NCBI GenBank assembly: GCA_002390745.1
Contig: DGQK01000012.1
Location: 124,001 to 188,000, forward strand
Length of the DNA: 64,000 bases
Direction of reading: 5' to 3'
Source: Bacteroidetes bacterium UBA4416
Lineage (GTDB): Bacteria > Bacteroidota > Bacteroidia > B-17B0 > Aurantibacillaceae
A program made the position numbers and the translations under genes. Shown here in pieces: positions 8,011 to 17,206 of this stretch. The notes beneath the pieces are model-generated. The model was not told where the DNA came from. It worked only from the letters and a program-made list of their open reading frames with translations, and ran no database searches. The first letter of the stretch is position 1. Each line of letters starts with the position of its first letter.

Positions 8011-9065
8011 ACGTGATCCGCAGGATATATGAGCCCTTTGAGGTGAAACGTCATTTCCCCGCTAATTTCAGGAAGGGCGATGAGGCCTATTTCGGGGGCC
8101 CCGATCCCGGGTGCCGGATAGAAGCCTCCGATGTCGCGAACTATCGTCATGTGTTGCTCACCAGCGAGGGCATCATCTATAAGAACGGTATATCGCAGGC
8201 AGAGTATATCACCTGTTACGAAAGTGATTTCAAACACTACCGGCGCCGTTACCTGGCGCATGTACTGCTAAGGCACAAGCGCTTCAAAATCGACCAGAGC
8301 GAAACGTATTTGCTCATCTTCGACAATTACAGCGGCCCGAAAGGCTTCGCTCACTGGGTGTCCGACGGACTGAAAAAACTGGTGGAGGTGACGGAAGAGA
8401 TGAAGCGCTACACATTGATAGCTCCTTATTATTTCGAGGAAAAAGGCAGCATTTACGAGCAAACATTAAGGGCCTTCGATTTCAAAGCGATCGTATACCT
8501 TCCCAAAGACAGTTATGTATGGGTGAGGCAGCTCGTGGCTGTGCGAAGTATTGGTCAAAGCGGCGATTACCACCCGGTGAATGCGATGAAGCTCAGGGAT
8601 TATTTCTGGAACAGGTTCCGCCTCAACCCGGCTCATGCCTCTGGCGGGCGCTTATACATCAGTCGCAAAAAAGCGACGCGGCGCTACGTGGAAAATGAAG
8701 AGGAGGTGATGGCCGTGTTGAAACCGCTTGGTTTTAAAACGGTGTGCATGGAGGAGCATAGCTTCGAAGAGCAGTTGCGTATGGTATTCGGGGCATCGCA
8801 TGTGATGAGCATTCACGGTGCCGCGCTGTCGCACATCCATTTTATGCGGCCCGGCACCAGCGTGTTCGAATTCCGCAAACGCTTTGATGGTGAGAACTGC
8901 ATGTTCTACGCCTTGGCTGATGTGCTGTCGGTGAACTACTATTACCAGTTTTGCGACAGCACCCACGTGAGCGATGCTGCCAATAATTTTAATTTGCTGG
9001 TCGATATTCCCGAGCTCCGGCGTAACCTGGATTTATTTTTAGAAACACCAAACCCTACCTCATGA
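8007..9065 (+). CDS. Glycosyltransferase family 61 (DUF563) protein
   Basis: 352 residues. The C-terminal half has the hallmark of the GT61/DUF563 family: RLYISRKKATRRYVENEEEV, then a stretch around the conserved SIHGAALSHIHFMRPGTSVFEF, where the HGA...N/H...F-P-G pattern lies. In eukaryotes GT61 includes xylosyl- and arabinosyltransferases; bacterial members are common in polysaccharide clusters but little characterised. It is coupled on both sides (4-base overlap with the GT2 before it and with the FkbM methyltransferase after it). Confidence 0.85.
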   Translation: MNVIRRIYEPFEVKRHFPANFRKGDEAYFGGPDPGCRIEASDVANYRHVLLTSEGIIYKNGISQAEYITCYESDFKHYRRRYLAHVLLRHKRFKIDQSETYLLIFDNYSGPKGFAHWVSDGLKKLVEVTEEMKRYTLIAPYYFEEKGSIYEQTLRAFDFKAIVYLPKDSYVWVRQLVAVRSIGQSGDYHPVNAMKLRDYFWNRFRLNPAHASGGRLYISRKKATRRYVENEEEVMAVLKPLGFKTVCMEEHSFEEQLRMVFGASHVMSIHGAALSHIHFMRPGTSVFEFRKRFDGENCMFYALADVLSVNYYYQFCDSTHVSDAANNFNLLVDIPELRRNLDLFLETPNPTS

Positions 9066-9829
9066 GGAAAGAATTACTTTATAACCCCCGGCTGCTCGTT
9101 GAGCGGATCGCTGAATGGTCCTTCGACAAACGCCGCCTGGCCAGGCTGAAAGGCACGGTAGCATCGGACCTGAGCCTGACACATATTACGTCGATGGAAT
9201 TCATAGAGATGGCTGCAGCAGGAGGGCATATACAAACCATCTACGATCTTGGCGCCAACGTAGGTACCTGGACCCGCCTGGCGAAGGCCCTGCTGCCTAA
9301 GGCTGCTGTGCATGCCTTCGAGCCCATTCCTGATTACCAGGAGAGCTACCGGGCAGCTACCGCATCCATTGCCGGTGTGCAGCTTCACCGGGTAGGCGTG
9401 GGTTCCGACAACCGGCGCGAGAAATTCAATTGCTCCGGTCACTCGTCGAGCTTTCTTGATGTATCAGACAACCTGTTGAAGATGTTCCCGAACGAGAAGA
9501 AAACGGGCGAGGTGATGGTGGATATGGTGAAACTGGATGATTATGTGAAACAACAGCAGTTGCCTTTGCCGGACCTCATGAAGCTGGATGTAGAAGGCTT
9601 TGAGCTCGAAGTGCTCAGGCATGCCCTGGATTGCATGAAGCATTGCCGCTACATCATCCTGGAAGTAAGCTTTGTGGAGCGGCACATAGGGCAACCTTTA
9701 TTCCATGATGTCGCCCGGTTTATGGGTGAAAACAATTACGGCTTGCTGGCTTTCCCGCACAAAATGCACCTGGCGCAGCCTATCTTCCAGGCCGACGTCT
9801 TATTTCATAATCTTAACTACAGTCGCTGA
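9062..9829 (+). CDS. FkbM family SAM-dependent methyltransferase
   Basis: 255 residues. Motif I is TIYDLGANVGTWTRLAKALLP and the core ends with LPDLMKLDVEGFELEVLRHA, the LKxDVEGFE block diagnostic of FkbM-type O-methyltransferases. Members methylate hydroxyls of sugars or polyketides. In a glycan cluster the likely target is a sugar hydroxyl, possibly the chain end, where methylation acts as the stop and export signal in some ABC-dependent O-antigens (established for WbdD-type systems; inference here). It overlaps the genes on both sides (ATGA and TGATG junctions). Confidence 0.9.
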   Translation: MRKELLYNPRLLVERIAEWSFDKRRLARLKGTVASDLSLTHITSMEFIEMAAAGGHIQTIYDLGANVGTWTRLAKALLPKAAVHAFEPIPDYQESYRAATASIAGVQLHRVGVGSDNRREKFNCSGHSSSFLDVSDNLLKMFPNEKKTGEVMVDMVKLDDYVKQQQLPLPDLMKLDVEGFELEVLRHALDCMKHCRYIILEVSFVERHIGQPLFHDVARFMGENNYGLLAFPHKMHLAQPIFQADVLFHNLNYSR

Positions 9830-10782
9830 TGCAGCAGATCTGCCTCATAACCTGCTATATGGGCCCCCTGCCGGACTACTTCGGCTATTACGTGGCTACC
9901 TGCCGTCAAAACAGCAGCATCCGTTTTGTGGTGATCAACGATACGCTGGCGGAAAGCCGTGTGGAAGGTAACATCGAATACTGGCGCATGAATCTCGCGG
10001 AGCTCAATGCATGGGCGTCTTCCGCATTGGGTACGGAAGTAAAGCTCCAGAGCGCCTGGAAGATCAATGAGCTGAAACCGCTTTTTGGCCGGCTCTTCCG
10101 GGACAAGCTTTCCGGTTTCGATTTCTGGGGCTGGTGCGACCTGGACATCATCTGGGGAGACCTGCGTCATTTTTTGAATGACCGTTTCCTGGAGGAGTAT
10201 GATGTGGTAACATCCAAAGCCATGTGGACGGCGGGGCATTTTACCCTGTTGCGTAACCAGGCTCTTTGCAACGACCTCTTTGCACGCAATCCACGCATCA
10301 TTGAGCTGCTCAACGAGAAAACCTATTATGCTTTTGAGGAATGTTCGCACCGCTGGGACGGAATCCCACGTCCGCCCGATGCTTTCGGGCCAGGGGAGGG
10401 CTACCCATCGATGTACGACATCGTTCGCCAGGCGGAAGCGTCCGGTGAGATCAGGGCTCATTTCAAAGATATCATCCGCGAACATCCGCAGCCTGTCAAC
10501 TACCTGTACCGCGATGGGAAGCTGTTTGACCTTGGGAATGGTGAGGAGTTTATGTATTACCACCTTATCACCGTTAAAAAGATCTGGAGGTTTTACATCG
10601 CTCCTTATACGGCCTGCAAGCAGATCGTGATGACATCTTACGGCATCCGGCCCGATAGCCAGAATGTGGCATTGTGGTGGGTAAGGCGTGCCTTTAGCTG
10701 CCTGAAAGGCATCAGGGCAAGCGCTGCAAAGCAAAGTCCATCCGCTCTGTTGAAAAAACTGGTTAAGCGCCGGTCCGATTGA
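9829..10782 (+). CDS. DUF6625-like protein, probable glycosyltransferase
   Basis: 317 residues of the kind annotated DUF6625 in Bacteroidota polysaccharide loci. Features recalled for that family are the N-terminal LITCYMGPLPDYFGYYVATC, the block WKINELKPLFGRLFRDKL and FDFWGWCDLDIIWGDLRHFL. The CDLDIIWGD stretch contains a D-x-D that looks like the metal and nucleotide-sugar site of GT-A enzymes, so a glycosyltransferase role is plausible but unproven. The gene begins in a TGATG junction with the FkbM gene and ends overlapping the acyltransferase start. Confidence 0.75.
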   Translation: MQQICLITCYMGPLPDYFGYYVATCRQNSSIRFVVINDTLAESRVEGNIEYWRMNLAELNAWASSALGTEVKLQSAWKINELKPLFGRLFRDKLSGFDFWGWCDLDIIWGDLRHFLNDRFLEEYDVVTSKAMWTAGHFTLLRNQALCNDLFARNPRIIELLNEKTYYAFEECSHRWDGIPRPPDAFGPGEGYPSMYDIVRQAEASGEIRAHFKDIIREHPQPVNYLYRDGKLFDLGNGEEFMYYHLITVKKIWRFYIAPYTACKQIVMTSYGIRPDSQNVALWWVRRAFSCLKGIRASAAKQSPSALLKKLVKRRSD

Positions 10783-11921
10783 TGAAGCAGAAGCCGGTAT
10801 ATTTCGAAAACCTCGATGCTTTGAGGGCTCTGGCCTTTGGATCGGTTTTCCTCTTCCATGTGTATGGATATCTTTCCTATACGCCCGCTCAGCCGCTCGA
10901 ACGGGCCATCCTTGATCATTTCGTCCGCGAAGGTCATTTCGGTGTTAATTTGTTCTTTGTGATCAGTGGCTTCCTGATCTCTTACTTATTGTTTACGGAG
11001 AAAGAAGAGCTTGGAACGATCCGTATCGGCTATTTTTACCTGCGCCGGGTGCTGAGGATCTGGCCGCTGTATTTCGCAGTGCTCTTCCTCGGCTTCATTG
11101 TTTTTCCGCTGGCCACGGGGCATGGCAGCTTCACTGATCTGAAGGATCACGGCTTATGGTATGTGTTCTTTCTCAATAATTTTGACCGCATTGCTACAGG
11201 CTTTACCGGGGCCGGCAATGATAGCCTCGGCGTGATGTGGTCGATTGCTGTGGAAGAGCAGTTTTACCTGGTATGGCCGCTGCTGCTGTCGTTGTTGCGG
11301 CGCAGGCAATATCCCTATCTGTTGCTTGGTATCATCGTGGCATCGCTGGTTTACAGAAGCCTGCATGCCGGCGACGCTTCCAGGCTCTACCTGCATACGT
11401 TTAGCGTCATGTCCGACCTGGCTGTCGGAGGCTTGCTGGCCTACAGTGCGCGGTATCAAACCGCCATATTTCGCTTTATCCGCGATTGCCCGCGGGCATT
11501 CATTGTTTCGGTATACCTGGCATTGTTCGCTGCGGTGTATTGGTACAGGGATTGGTCGGAGGCAAGCCTGGCTATGCGCGTTGGCGAGCGGCTCATCCTC
11601 TCTTTAGGCTTCGCCTTCGTGATCGGCGAACAGTGTTTTGCAAGGCATTCTTTTTTTAAGCTCGGCAGGCTGGGTTTCCTGAACTACCTGGGAATTATCT
11701 CATACGGCCTTTATTGCCTGCACATGTATGCCATGATGCTGTTCCAGAAACTACAAGCTTCTTTTCATCTGCCTTCTTCACCCCTTGTGTTTTATACAGG
11801 GTTATTATGCATTCTGGCATTGAGCATTCTGTGCAGCATCCTCAGCTACCGCTTCTTCGAAAAGCCCCTGCTGAGGTTCAAAGCCCGGTTTCTGACGGTG
11901 CCGACAGGTAAAGATGCTTAG
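10782..11921 (+). CDS. Membrane-bound O-acyltransferase family 3 (OafA/YrhL-like)
   Basis: 379 residues, about ten membrane-spanning segments, no periplasmic SGNH domain. Family marks are the N-terminal YFENLDALRALAFGSVFLFHVYG with the R-A-L...H pattern, INLFFVISGFLIS-like NLFFVISGFLISYLL, YLRRVLRIWPLYF, and WSIAVEEQFYLVWPLL. Such proteins move acyl groups, usually acetyl, onto glycans from the cytoplasmic side to the periplasm. ATG at 10782 was chosen because it forms a TGATG overlap with the previous gene; the TTG one codon earlier is possible. The second candidate O-acylating enzyme of the cluster, beside the hexapeptide protein at 4392. Confidence 0.9.
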   Translation: MKQKPVYFENLDALRALAFGSVFLFHVYGYLSYTPAQPLERAILDHFVREGHFGVNLFFVISGFLISYLLFTEKEELGTIRIGYFYLRRVLRIWPLYFAVLFLGFIVFPLATGHGSFTDLKDHGLWYVFFLNNFDRIATGFTGAGNDSLGVMWSIAVEEQFYLVWPLLLSLLRRRQYPYLLLGIIVASLVYRSLHAGDASRLYLHTFSVMSDLAVGGLLAYSARYQTAIFRFIRDCPRAFIVSVYLALFAAVYWYRDWSEASLAMRVGERLILSLGFAFVIGEQCFARHSFFKLGRLGFLNYLGIISYGLYCLHMYAMMLFQKLQASFHLPSSPLVFYTGLLCILALSILCSILSYRFFEKPLLRFKARFLTVPTGKDA

Positions 11922-11976
11922 TGGAACAGCCCGCTTTTTTTTGTAAATCAGGATAAAGCCAGTAACTTCACAGCGT

Positions 11977-12801
11977 ATGATTGTAATAGCAGATAAGCCG
12001 GGGCAGCTTGGTAACTTACTCATCGTATATGCCGGTTTTTTGACCTTTGCCCGTGAGCATGGATTACGGCTTTACAATCCCGCATTTCGCTCCTACCGCC
12101 ATTATTTCGCCGGGCCAGCCTATTCCGGCGCCATTGCAGGATACCAGGCTATTCATCTTTTTGCGCGTGTTCTTGGAAAACTTCGCGTGAAGAACAGCTT
12201 CCTGGCTTCGCAAGCCATCGACTGGAACGAGGTTCAGGATCTGGATGATCCGATCTGGCGCACCAAACTGCCAAAGCTGTTGTTCGTGCGAGGCTGGAAA
12301 TACCGCGGCAACAACCTGCTCTCTAAACACCAGGAATATATCCGGAACTGTTTTATGCCGGCACCGCCCTATGCTGCCACACTCGATGCCTGGTGGAACA
12401 AGACGTTTGGTAACAGGCAAGAGTTGACGATCGGCATTCATATCCGGCGCGGTGATTACCGGAACTTTGAGAATGGCCGCTATTACTATGAGCCGCAAGC
12501 CTACGCTGAGCGCATGCGCCAGCTTGAGCATTTTTTTTCGGATCGTACCATTCACTTTCTCATCTGCTCCAACGAAACGCTTGATGCCGGCTGTTTCGCT
12601 TCACTCCGGAGCAGGGTATCTTTCGGCCCGGGCCACGAATTACTGGACCTCTACAGCCTGTCCCGTTGCCATTATATCACAGGGCCTCCGAGTACATACA
12701 CGATGTGGGCTTCGTTTCATGGCCGGGTGCCGCTTGATATGCTGCACGACCTGAGCCAGCCTGTGACCTTGGAACGCTTTAAAATACAGGAGACATTTTA
12801 A
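11977..12801 (+). CDS. Fucosyltransferase-like glycosyltransferase (HxRxGD motif)
   Basis: 274 residues. The central IGIHIRRGDYRNF holds the HxRRGD motif of alpha-1,2- and alpha-1,6-fucosyltransferases (GT11/GT23/GT65 clan), which contacts GDP-fucose. The N terminus MIVIADKPGQLGNLLIVYAG resembles the LGNQ/LGNxL opening of this clan, and a C-terminal block ELLDLYSLSRCHYITGPPSTYTMWASF is the conserved acceptor-end region. It starts after a 55-base gap, one of the larger gaps in this cluster. It contains a run of eight T (12531-12538). Whether fucose is really the donor is not certain. Confidence 0.75.
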   Translation: MIVIADKPGQLGNLLIVYAGFLTFAREHGLRLYNPAFRSYRHYFAGPAYSGAIAGYQAIHLFARVLGKLRVKNSFLASQAIDWNEVQDLDDPIWRTKLPKLLFVRGWKYRGNNLLSKHQEYIRNCFMPAPPYAATLDAWWNKTFGNRQELTIGIHIRRGDYRNFENGRYYYEPQAYAERMRQLEHFFSDRTIHFLICSNETLDAGCFASLRSRVSFGPGHELLDLYSLSRCHYITGPPSTYTMWASFHGRVPLDMLHDLSQPVTLERFKIQETF

Positions 12802-13790
12802 TGAGTGCAAGCCCTGTCATATCCGTTATTGTGCCGTCCTTCAACCAGGGGCAGTTCTTAAAGGAAACGTTGGATTCCCTGATCTCGCAGCGCTATGAGA
12901 ATCTGGAGCTGATTGTGATCGACGGTGGCAGCAAGGACAATTCGCCGGAGATCATCAGGTCTTATTCGGAGCACCTGGCTTATTGGGTGAGCGAGCCCGA
13001 TAGCGGCCAAAGCGAAGCGATCAACAAAGGCTTTGCAAAAGCCAGCGGAAGCATTATCACCTGGCTCAACAGCGATGATGTATACGAGCCCGGTACCCTG
13101 CACTATGTGGCTGATGCCTTTGTTGCCGAGCCCACACTCGGTATCCTGCATGGCAAATCGACCTTGTTTGGCGAAGGCGCAGCCACACAGGTGATCGGTC
13201 TTTCCCATGACCTCCGCCTGCACGAATACCTGCCGTACATGCGTTTCCCGCAGCCGTCATCATTTATCCGGCGCCAGGCCCTTGATGCCGTTCTTCCGGT
13301 CAATAAAACCCTGCATTACGCGATGGATTTCGAACTCGTTGTCAAACTGCTGCTGCGTGGCGCTCCTATCAGGCGCAGCGATCGCCTGCTGGCCCGGTAC
13401 CGGCTGCATGCATCATCGAAGTCCAATCACAACCTGGCGTTTGTGAAAGAGTGGAGCCAGGTTGTGGCCAATATCTTTTGCTCCTTTGCAGAAGGAGAAA
13501 CCTACCTCGGTTATTTGTGCGGGCTCGGACTTGCCGAACAGCAGGCGGCAAATGCCTACCCGGTGTCGGTAACGCTGACCAGGCAGGAGCTGGAAGACGT
13601 ATTCCTGCTTCATCTCAATCTTTGTTATCATTCCTATTATCGCGAATGCGACCGCGCGAAATGCACACAGATCAGCCACTTTATCCGCACACATTACAGC
13701 TCGTTTTATAAATCAAATAATTACCGGAAATACCAGAATAGATTGAAATTTATTCCGAATTTTGTATTTGGCCTGATCCGTTCTGCCTGA
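12801..13790 (+). CDS. Glycosyltransferase family 2
   Basis: 329 residues. The N-terminal SVIVPSFNQGQFLKETLDSL, VIDGGSKDNSPEII and WLNSDDVYEPGTL are the nucleotide-binding and D-x-D segments of GT2; the S-x-DSGQSEAINKGFAKASG stretch between them is typical of the subgroup often called WcaA/putative colanic-acid type. It begins in a TAATG overlap with the fucosyltransferase-like gene and ends in a TGATG overlap with the next GT2. Inverting enzyme; sugar unknown. Confidence 0.92.
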   Translation: MSASPVISVIVPSFNQGQFLKETLDSLISQRYENLELIVIDGGSKDNSPEIIRSYSEHLAYWVSEPDSGQSEAINKGFAKASGSIITWLNSDDVYEPGTLHYVADAFVAEPTLGILHGKSTLFGEGAATQVIGLSHDLRLHEYLPYMRFPQPSSFIRRQALDAVLPVNKTLHYAMDFELVVKLLLRGAPIRRSDRLLARYRLHASSKSNHNLAFVKEWSQVVANIFCSFAEGETYLGYLCGLGLAEQQAANAYPVSVTLTRQELEDVFLLHLNLCYHSYYRECDRAKCTQISHFIRTHYSSFYKSNNYRKYQNRLKFIPNFVFGLIRSA

Positions 13791-14668
13791 TGTTATTTTC
13801 GATCGTCATACCTACATACAACCGCGCACGCATCCTGGAGGAAACGCTGAAAAGCGTGCTGGAGCAGAGCTATAGCCGGTTTGAGGTGCTGGTGGTGGAC
13901 GACGGTAGCACCGATGATACGAGGGAACGTGTCATGGCCATAGACGACAGCCGCATCCGTTATTTTTACAAACAAAATGAAGAGCGCGGTGTGGCGCGTA
14001 ATTACGGAGCCGACCGTGCCCTTGGAAAGTACCTGATCTTCCTGGATTCCGACGATCGCATGGATCCGACCCACCTGGAATCCATACAGGCTTTCATTGC
14101 CAGGCACGACATCACTCCTCTCTTTATATTTGCAGGTTACAGGATCCTGAACCCCGATCATACACACCTGTATTCCTTCGGGCTCGATGGTTTTTTCGAA
14201 CCTCAAAAACTGATTTACGGAAATTACCTCGGCTGTAGCTCGGTAGTGATCGCCACGGATGTATTTAAATGTTATTATTTTAATCCCGACCGAAAGCTGG
14301 TGCTATTCGAAGACTGGGAGCTCTGGCTCAGGGTCATTGCCGACAACCGCCTGTACTGCTTTTCAGGCAAATCGATCGTGATGATGAATCACGAAGGGCG
14401 CAGCGTTCTTAATCACGAAGCTGCAGACTTCGAGGAAAAGCTACGTCACTTCCGTTCCTGCGCATTGAAGCCGGGCGGATTGATCAGTCGCTCGACATTG
14501 TATAAACGCCTCTTTCTAAACGGGATCTATTCTTATGCGGCATTGCACATTGCAATGACAGGAAGAAACAAATCACTGGCATTCACCTATTTTTTGAGAA
14601 GCCTTGCCAACAACCCCTGCTTCATTTTTAAAAAGCGTTGTTACGCCATCATTAAACACCTTCTTTGA
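13790..14668 (+). CDS. Glycosyltransferase family 2
   Basis: 292 residues. FSIVIPTYNRARILEETLKSVLEQSY, VDDGSTDDTRE and FLDSDDRMDPTHLE are textbook GT2 motifs (acceptor loop, uridine site, D-x-D metal site). A later E-D-W (LFEDWELWLRVI) supplies the likely catalytic base region. It is coupled to its neighbours by overlapping stop and start codons. Third GT2 of the cluster; the sequence does not tell its linkage. Confidence 0.92.
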   Translation: MLFSIVIPTYNRARILEETLKSVLEQSYSRFEVLVVDDGSTDDTRERVMAIDDSRIRYFYKQNEERGVARNYGADRALGKYLIFLDSDDRMDPTHLESIQAFIARHDITPLFIFAGYRILNPDHTHLYSFGLDGFFEPQKLIYGNYLGCSSVVIATDVFKCYYFNPDRKLVLFEDWELWLRVIADNRLYCFSGKSIVMMNHEGRSVLNHEAADFEEKLRHFRSCALKPGGLISRSTLYKRLFLNGIYSYAALHIAMTGRNKSLAFTYFLRSLANNPCFIFKKRCYAIIKHLL

Positions 14669-15900
14669 GCGTGCAAAAACATATTCTTGTGGTGACGTAT
14701 TGGAGTTATAAAAATGCTCTCATCAATACCTATACTTTGCCTTACCTGGAGCTCATCCGCAAGTCTCTTCCGGAAGGGAGCAGCATCTACCTGATGACTC
14801 TCACGCCACGTTTCGAAGACAATGCAGAGGACCGCGAAGAAAAGAAGCGTCTCCTGCGTGGCAATGGCATCGAGCTTCTTAACTTCACCTACCAGCCTTT
14901 CGGTTTGGGAATGGCTCTCAAACTGGCAGGTATTCTTGCTTATCTCATCCGGTTTATTTTCCGGAAGCGCATCCGCGTGGTCCATGCCTGGTGCACACCC
15001 GGCGGCGCCATCGCGTATTTTCTGTCGCGTTTCACCGGCCGGCCGCTGGTGCTCGATAGCTTTGAGCCGCACGCGGAAAGCATGCTCGAAACGGGGACCT
15101 GGAAGCGGAACAGCCTGGCTTACCGTGCCCTGTTCCGCCTCGAAAAATGGCAACTGGCAAGGGCCGGTGAAGTGATCTGCGCTGCCAGCGGCATGATCCC
15201 CTATTCGCAGCAAAGGTACGGGATCATCAAAGAACGGTATTTTGTTAAGCCGGCCTGTGTGAATCTTGGTTTGTTCGACCCGGCGAAGGTGTCGGTACCA
15301 ATGTTACCGGGCTTTAGCAGCGAGTCGGTCGTTTGCGTGTATGCCGGGAAATTCGGGGATATTTACCTGACAGATGAAGTTTTCGATTTTTTCGCAGTGG
15401 CCCGTTCGTACTGGGGAGAAAGGTTTAAGGTGCTGCTGCTGACCAGCCAGAGTGATGCGGAAATAAAACAGTTTTGCGAACGCGCGGGCTTAGCTCCCGG
15501 CACTGTTGAAAAGCGCTTTGTGCAACACCACGAAGTACCTGCCTACATGGCTGCGGGCAGCTTCGGCATTTGCCCGGTAAAGCCTGTGCCCACCAAACGC
15601 TACTGTACACCCATTAAGAATGGGGAATATTGGGCCATGGGGCTACCGGTGGTGATCACCGACAATATCTCCACCGACAGCCAGCTCATTCACGACGAGC
15701 AGATCGGCTATGTGTTGAGGTCGCTTGATGCTGCCGAATACCTGAATGCCGTGAAGCGCATCGATGCATTGCTGAAAGAACCGCAGGTCCGTGAAAAGAT
15801 CAGGGCTGTGGCTGTCGGGCAACGGAATTATAGTTTGGCGGCTGCCATTTACGCGACGATCTACGGCCAAAGCTATTCCGGTTCAGGTAATAGAGAATAA
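14665..15900 (+). CDS. Glycosyltransferase, GT-B fold, family 4-like
   Basis: 411 residues. The N-terminal half has a hydrophobic patch (GMALKLAGILAYLIRFIF) that may touch the membrane. The C-terminal half has VCVYAGKFGD and IKNGEYWAMGLPVVITDNI, where the usual E-x7-E region of GT4 lies, somewhat divergent. Start is TTG at 14665 or GTG at 14671; both overlap or abut the previous stop. Its last 101 bases overlap, on the opposite strand, the 3' end of the membrane protein gene that follows. Last plus-strand gene of the cluster. Confidence 0.82.
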   Translation: MSVQKHILVVTYWSYKNALINTYTLPYLELIRKSLPEGSSIYLMTLTPRFEDNAEDREEKKRLLRGNGIELLNFTYQPFGLGMALKLAGILAYLIRFIFRKRIRVVHAWCTPGGAIAYFLSRFTGRPLVLDSFEPHAESMLETGTWKRNSLAYRALFRLEKWQLARAGEVICAASGMIPYSQQRYGIIKERYFVKPACVNLGLFDPAKVSVPMLPGFSSESVVCVYAGKFGDIYLTDEVFDFFAVARSYWGERFKVLLLTSQSDAEIKQFCERAGLAPGTVEKRFVQHHEVPAYMAAGSFGICPVKPVPTKRYCTPIKNGEYWAMGLPVVITDNISTDSQLIHDEQIGYVLRSLDAAEYLNAVKRIDALLKEPQVREKIRAVAVGQRNYSLAAAIYATIYGQSYSGSGNRE

Positions 15901-17206
15901 ACAGTGAGCCCACATAAAAGGGAATGTAAGGGATTTTGAGCCTGGCCAGCGCTCCGTAGTTGGCGGTAGTTAAGCCTACTGAAAAAGCGAAGAACAAGGA
16001 AAAAAGCATCGAGAAAATCAGTAGCGGGTGGCTGAAGAACGAGCGGATGAGCGTGAGAAATTTCACGCGGATGAGGATATAAAGACTGAATACGAGCATG
16101 AAGAGGTTTTCTAGCCCCGAAAGCAGCATCACCGGGTTGCGTGCATCCCAAAGAAAAGGCCGGAAAAGCGCCAGGTTCAATGCGGCGGGGGCTTTCATCA
16201 ACACGCCTTGTATGGTCGGTTCGAATTCGCCGATGTTGTAGCTGTTGCCGCCGTATTGATCCCGGATGAGATCCTGCTGGGTTTTAACGGCCTTATTCAA
16301 TACATTATCCAGGTTGTATTCGCCGAGGTATTGCCCGAAATTCTGAAGCACGAAGAGTACAAGCGCGATGGCGCCCAGTAGCAGGATAGGAATGATCATG
16401 ATAGCCAGCAAGGGATTCTTGATGTTCCGGATGCGGTTAAAGAATATCCAGATCAGTGATCCGGGCATGAGCGCAAAAAAGAAATAAGGTTTGATGTAGA
16501 TGAAAATGATGATGGAGCCGACCATCATGAGGAGGTATTGCATGTTGCGGTTCTTGGCGATGAAGTAATTGTAGAGGCCGCAAACATAGAATCCCACAGC
16601 GCTTAATGTGTAGGTATCTTTGAGTATCCCCGAACCCCAGAAAAAAACGGAAGGAATGAAAAAGATACTCCAGGCGAATTGCCTGGTGAGATCCGGAAAC
16701 TGGTCGATGAATACTTCGTAAAGTTTCCACAGGCCGATAAAGCTGAGCGAGGAAAGGATCATGGCCGTCACCACAAAGCTTTTGCAGGCTATCACGCAGA
16801 TCGGCACCGTAAGCATCACCGTGAAGAGCGCATAGTAGTCATTGGGGCTGAATTCGAGGGTTCCATATACATTCCCCGCCGAAAGAATATAATTGATGTT
16901 GTTGTGCTTGTAATCCATCATCTGAAAGAATTTTCCGAAATCGCCTTCCAGGATCACATTCGAGAACATTTTGGCCGATACGTAATAATTAATCGCGTCT
17001 CCGCCATCGTAATAGTAGGTGTAGATAAGGCATAGCGCAATACTTCCGATGATTTTGCAAAGTAAAGCCGGCAGGAAATAGCGGTAATGGCTTTTTCCGG
17101 GCATGCGGATTTTGGTGTTCTTATAGTAGTAGGCAATATACAGGATCAGCAGGAAATAGAAAGGACTCAAAAGAAGGTCAAAAATATCCAGGTATTTTGG
17201 CTGCAT
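15800..17206 (-). CDS. Polytopic membrane protein of unknown function, polysaccharide-cluster end
   Basis: 468 residues with roughly ten to twelve hydrophobic segments and the loop YTYYYDGGDAINYYVSAK near residue 65. I do not recognise the family with certainty. The position at the end of a glycan cluster and the many membrane spans suggest a polymerase-, ligase- or membrane-glycosyltransferase-like role, but no motif proves it. The reading frame continues 101 bases into the antisense of the upstream GT4 gene; the C-terminal 30 or so residues (basic, Pro/Gln-rich) are encoded there. The ATG is at 17204-17206; 369 bases of non-coding DNA separate it from galE. Confidence 0.8.
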   Translation of the reverse strand: MQPKYLDIFDLLLSPFYFLLILYIAYYYKNTKIRMPGKSHYRYFLPALLCKIIGSIALCLIYTYYYDGGDAINYYVSAKMFSNVILEGDFGKFFQMMDYKHNNINYILSAGNVYGTLEFSPNDYYALFTVMLTVPICVIACKSFVVTAMILSSLSFIGLWKLYEVFIDQFPDLTRQFAWSIFFIPSVFFWGSGILKDTYTLSAVGFYVCGLYNYFIAKNRNMQYLLMMVGSIIIFIYIKPYFFFALMPGSLIWIFFNRIRNIKNPLLAIMIIPILLLGAIALVLFVLQNFGQYLGEYNLDNVLNKAVKTQQDLIRDQYGGNSYNIGEFEPTIQGVLMKAPAALNLALFRPFLWDARNPVMLLSGLENLFMLVFSLYILIRVKFLTLIRSFFSHPLLIFSMLFSLFFAFSVGLTTANYGALARLKIPYIPFYVGSLFILYYLNRNSFGRRSSRKWQPPNYNSVARQPQP

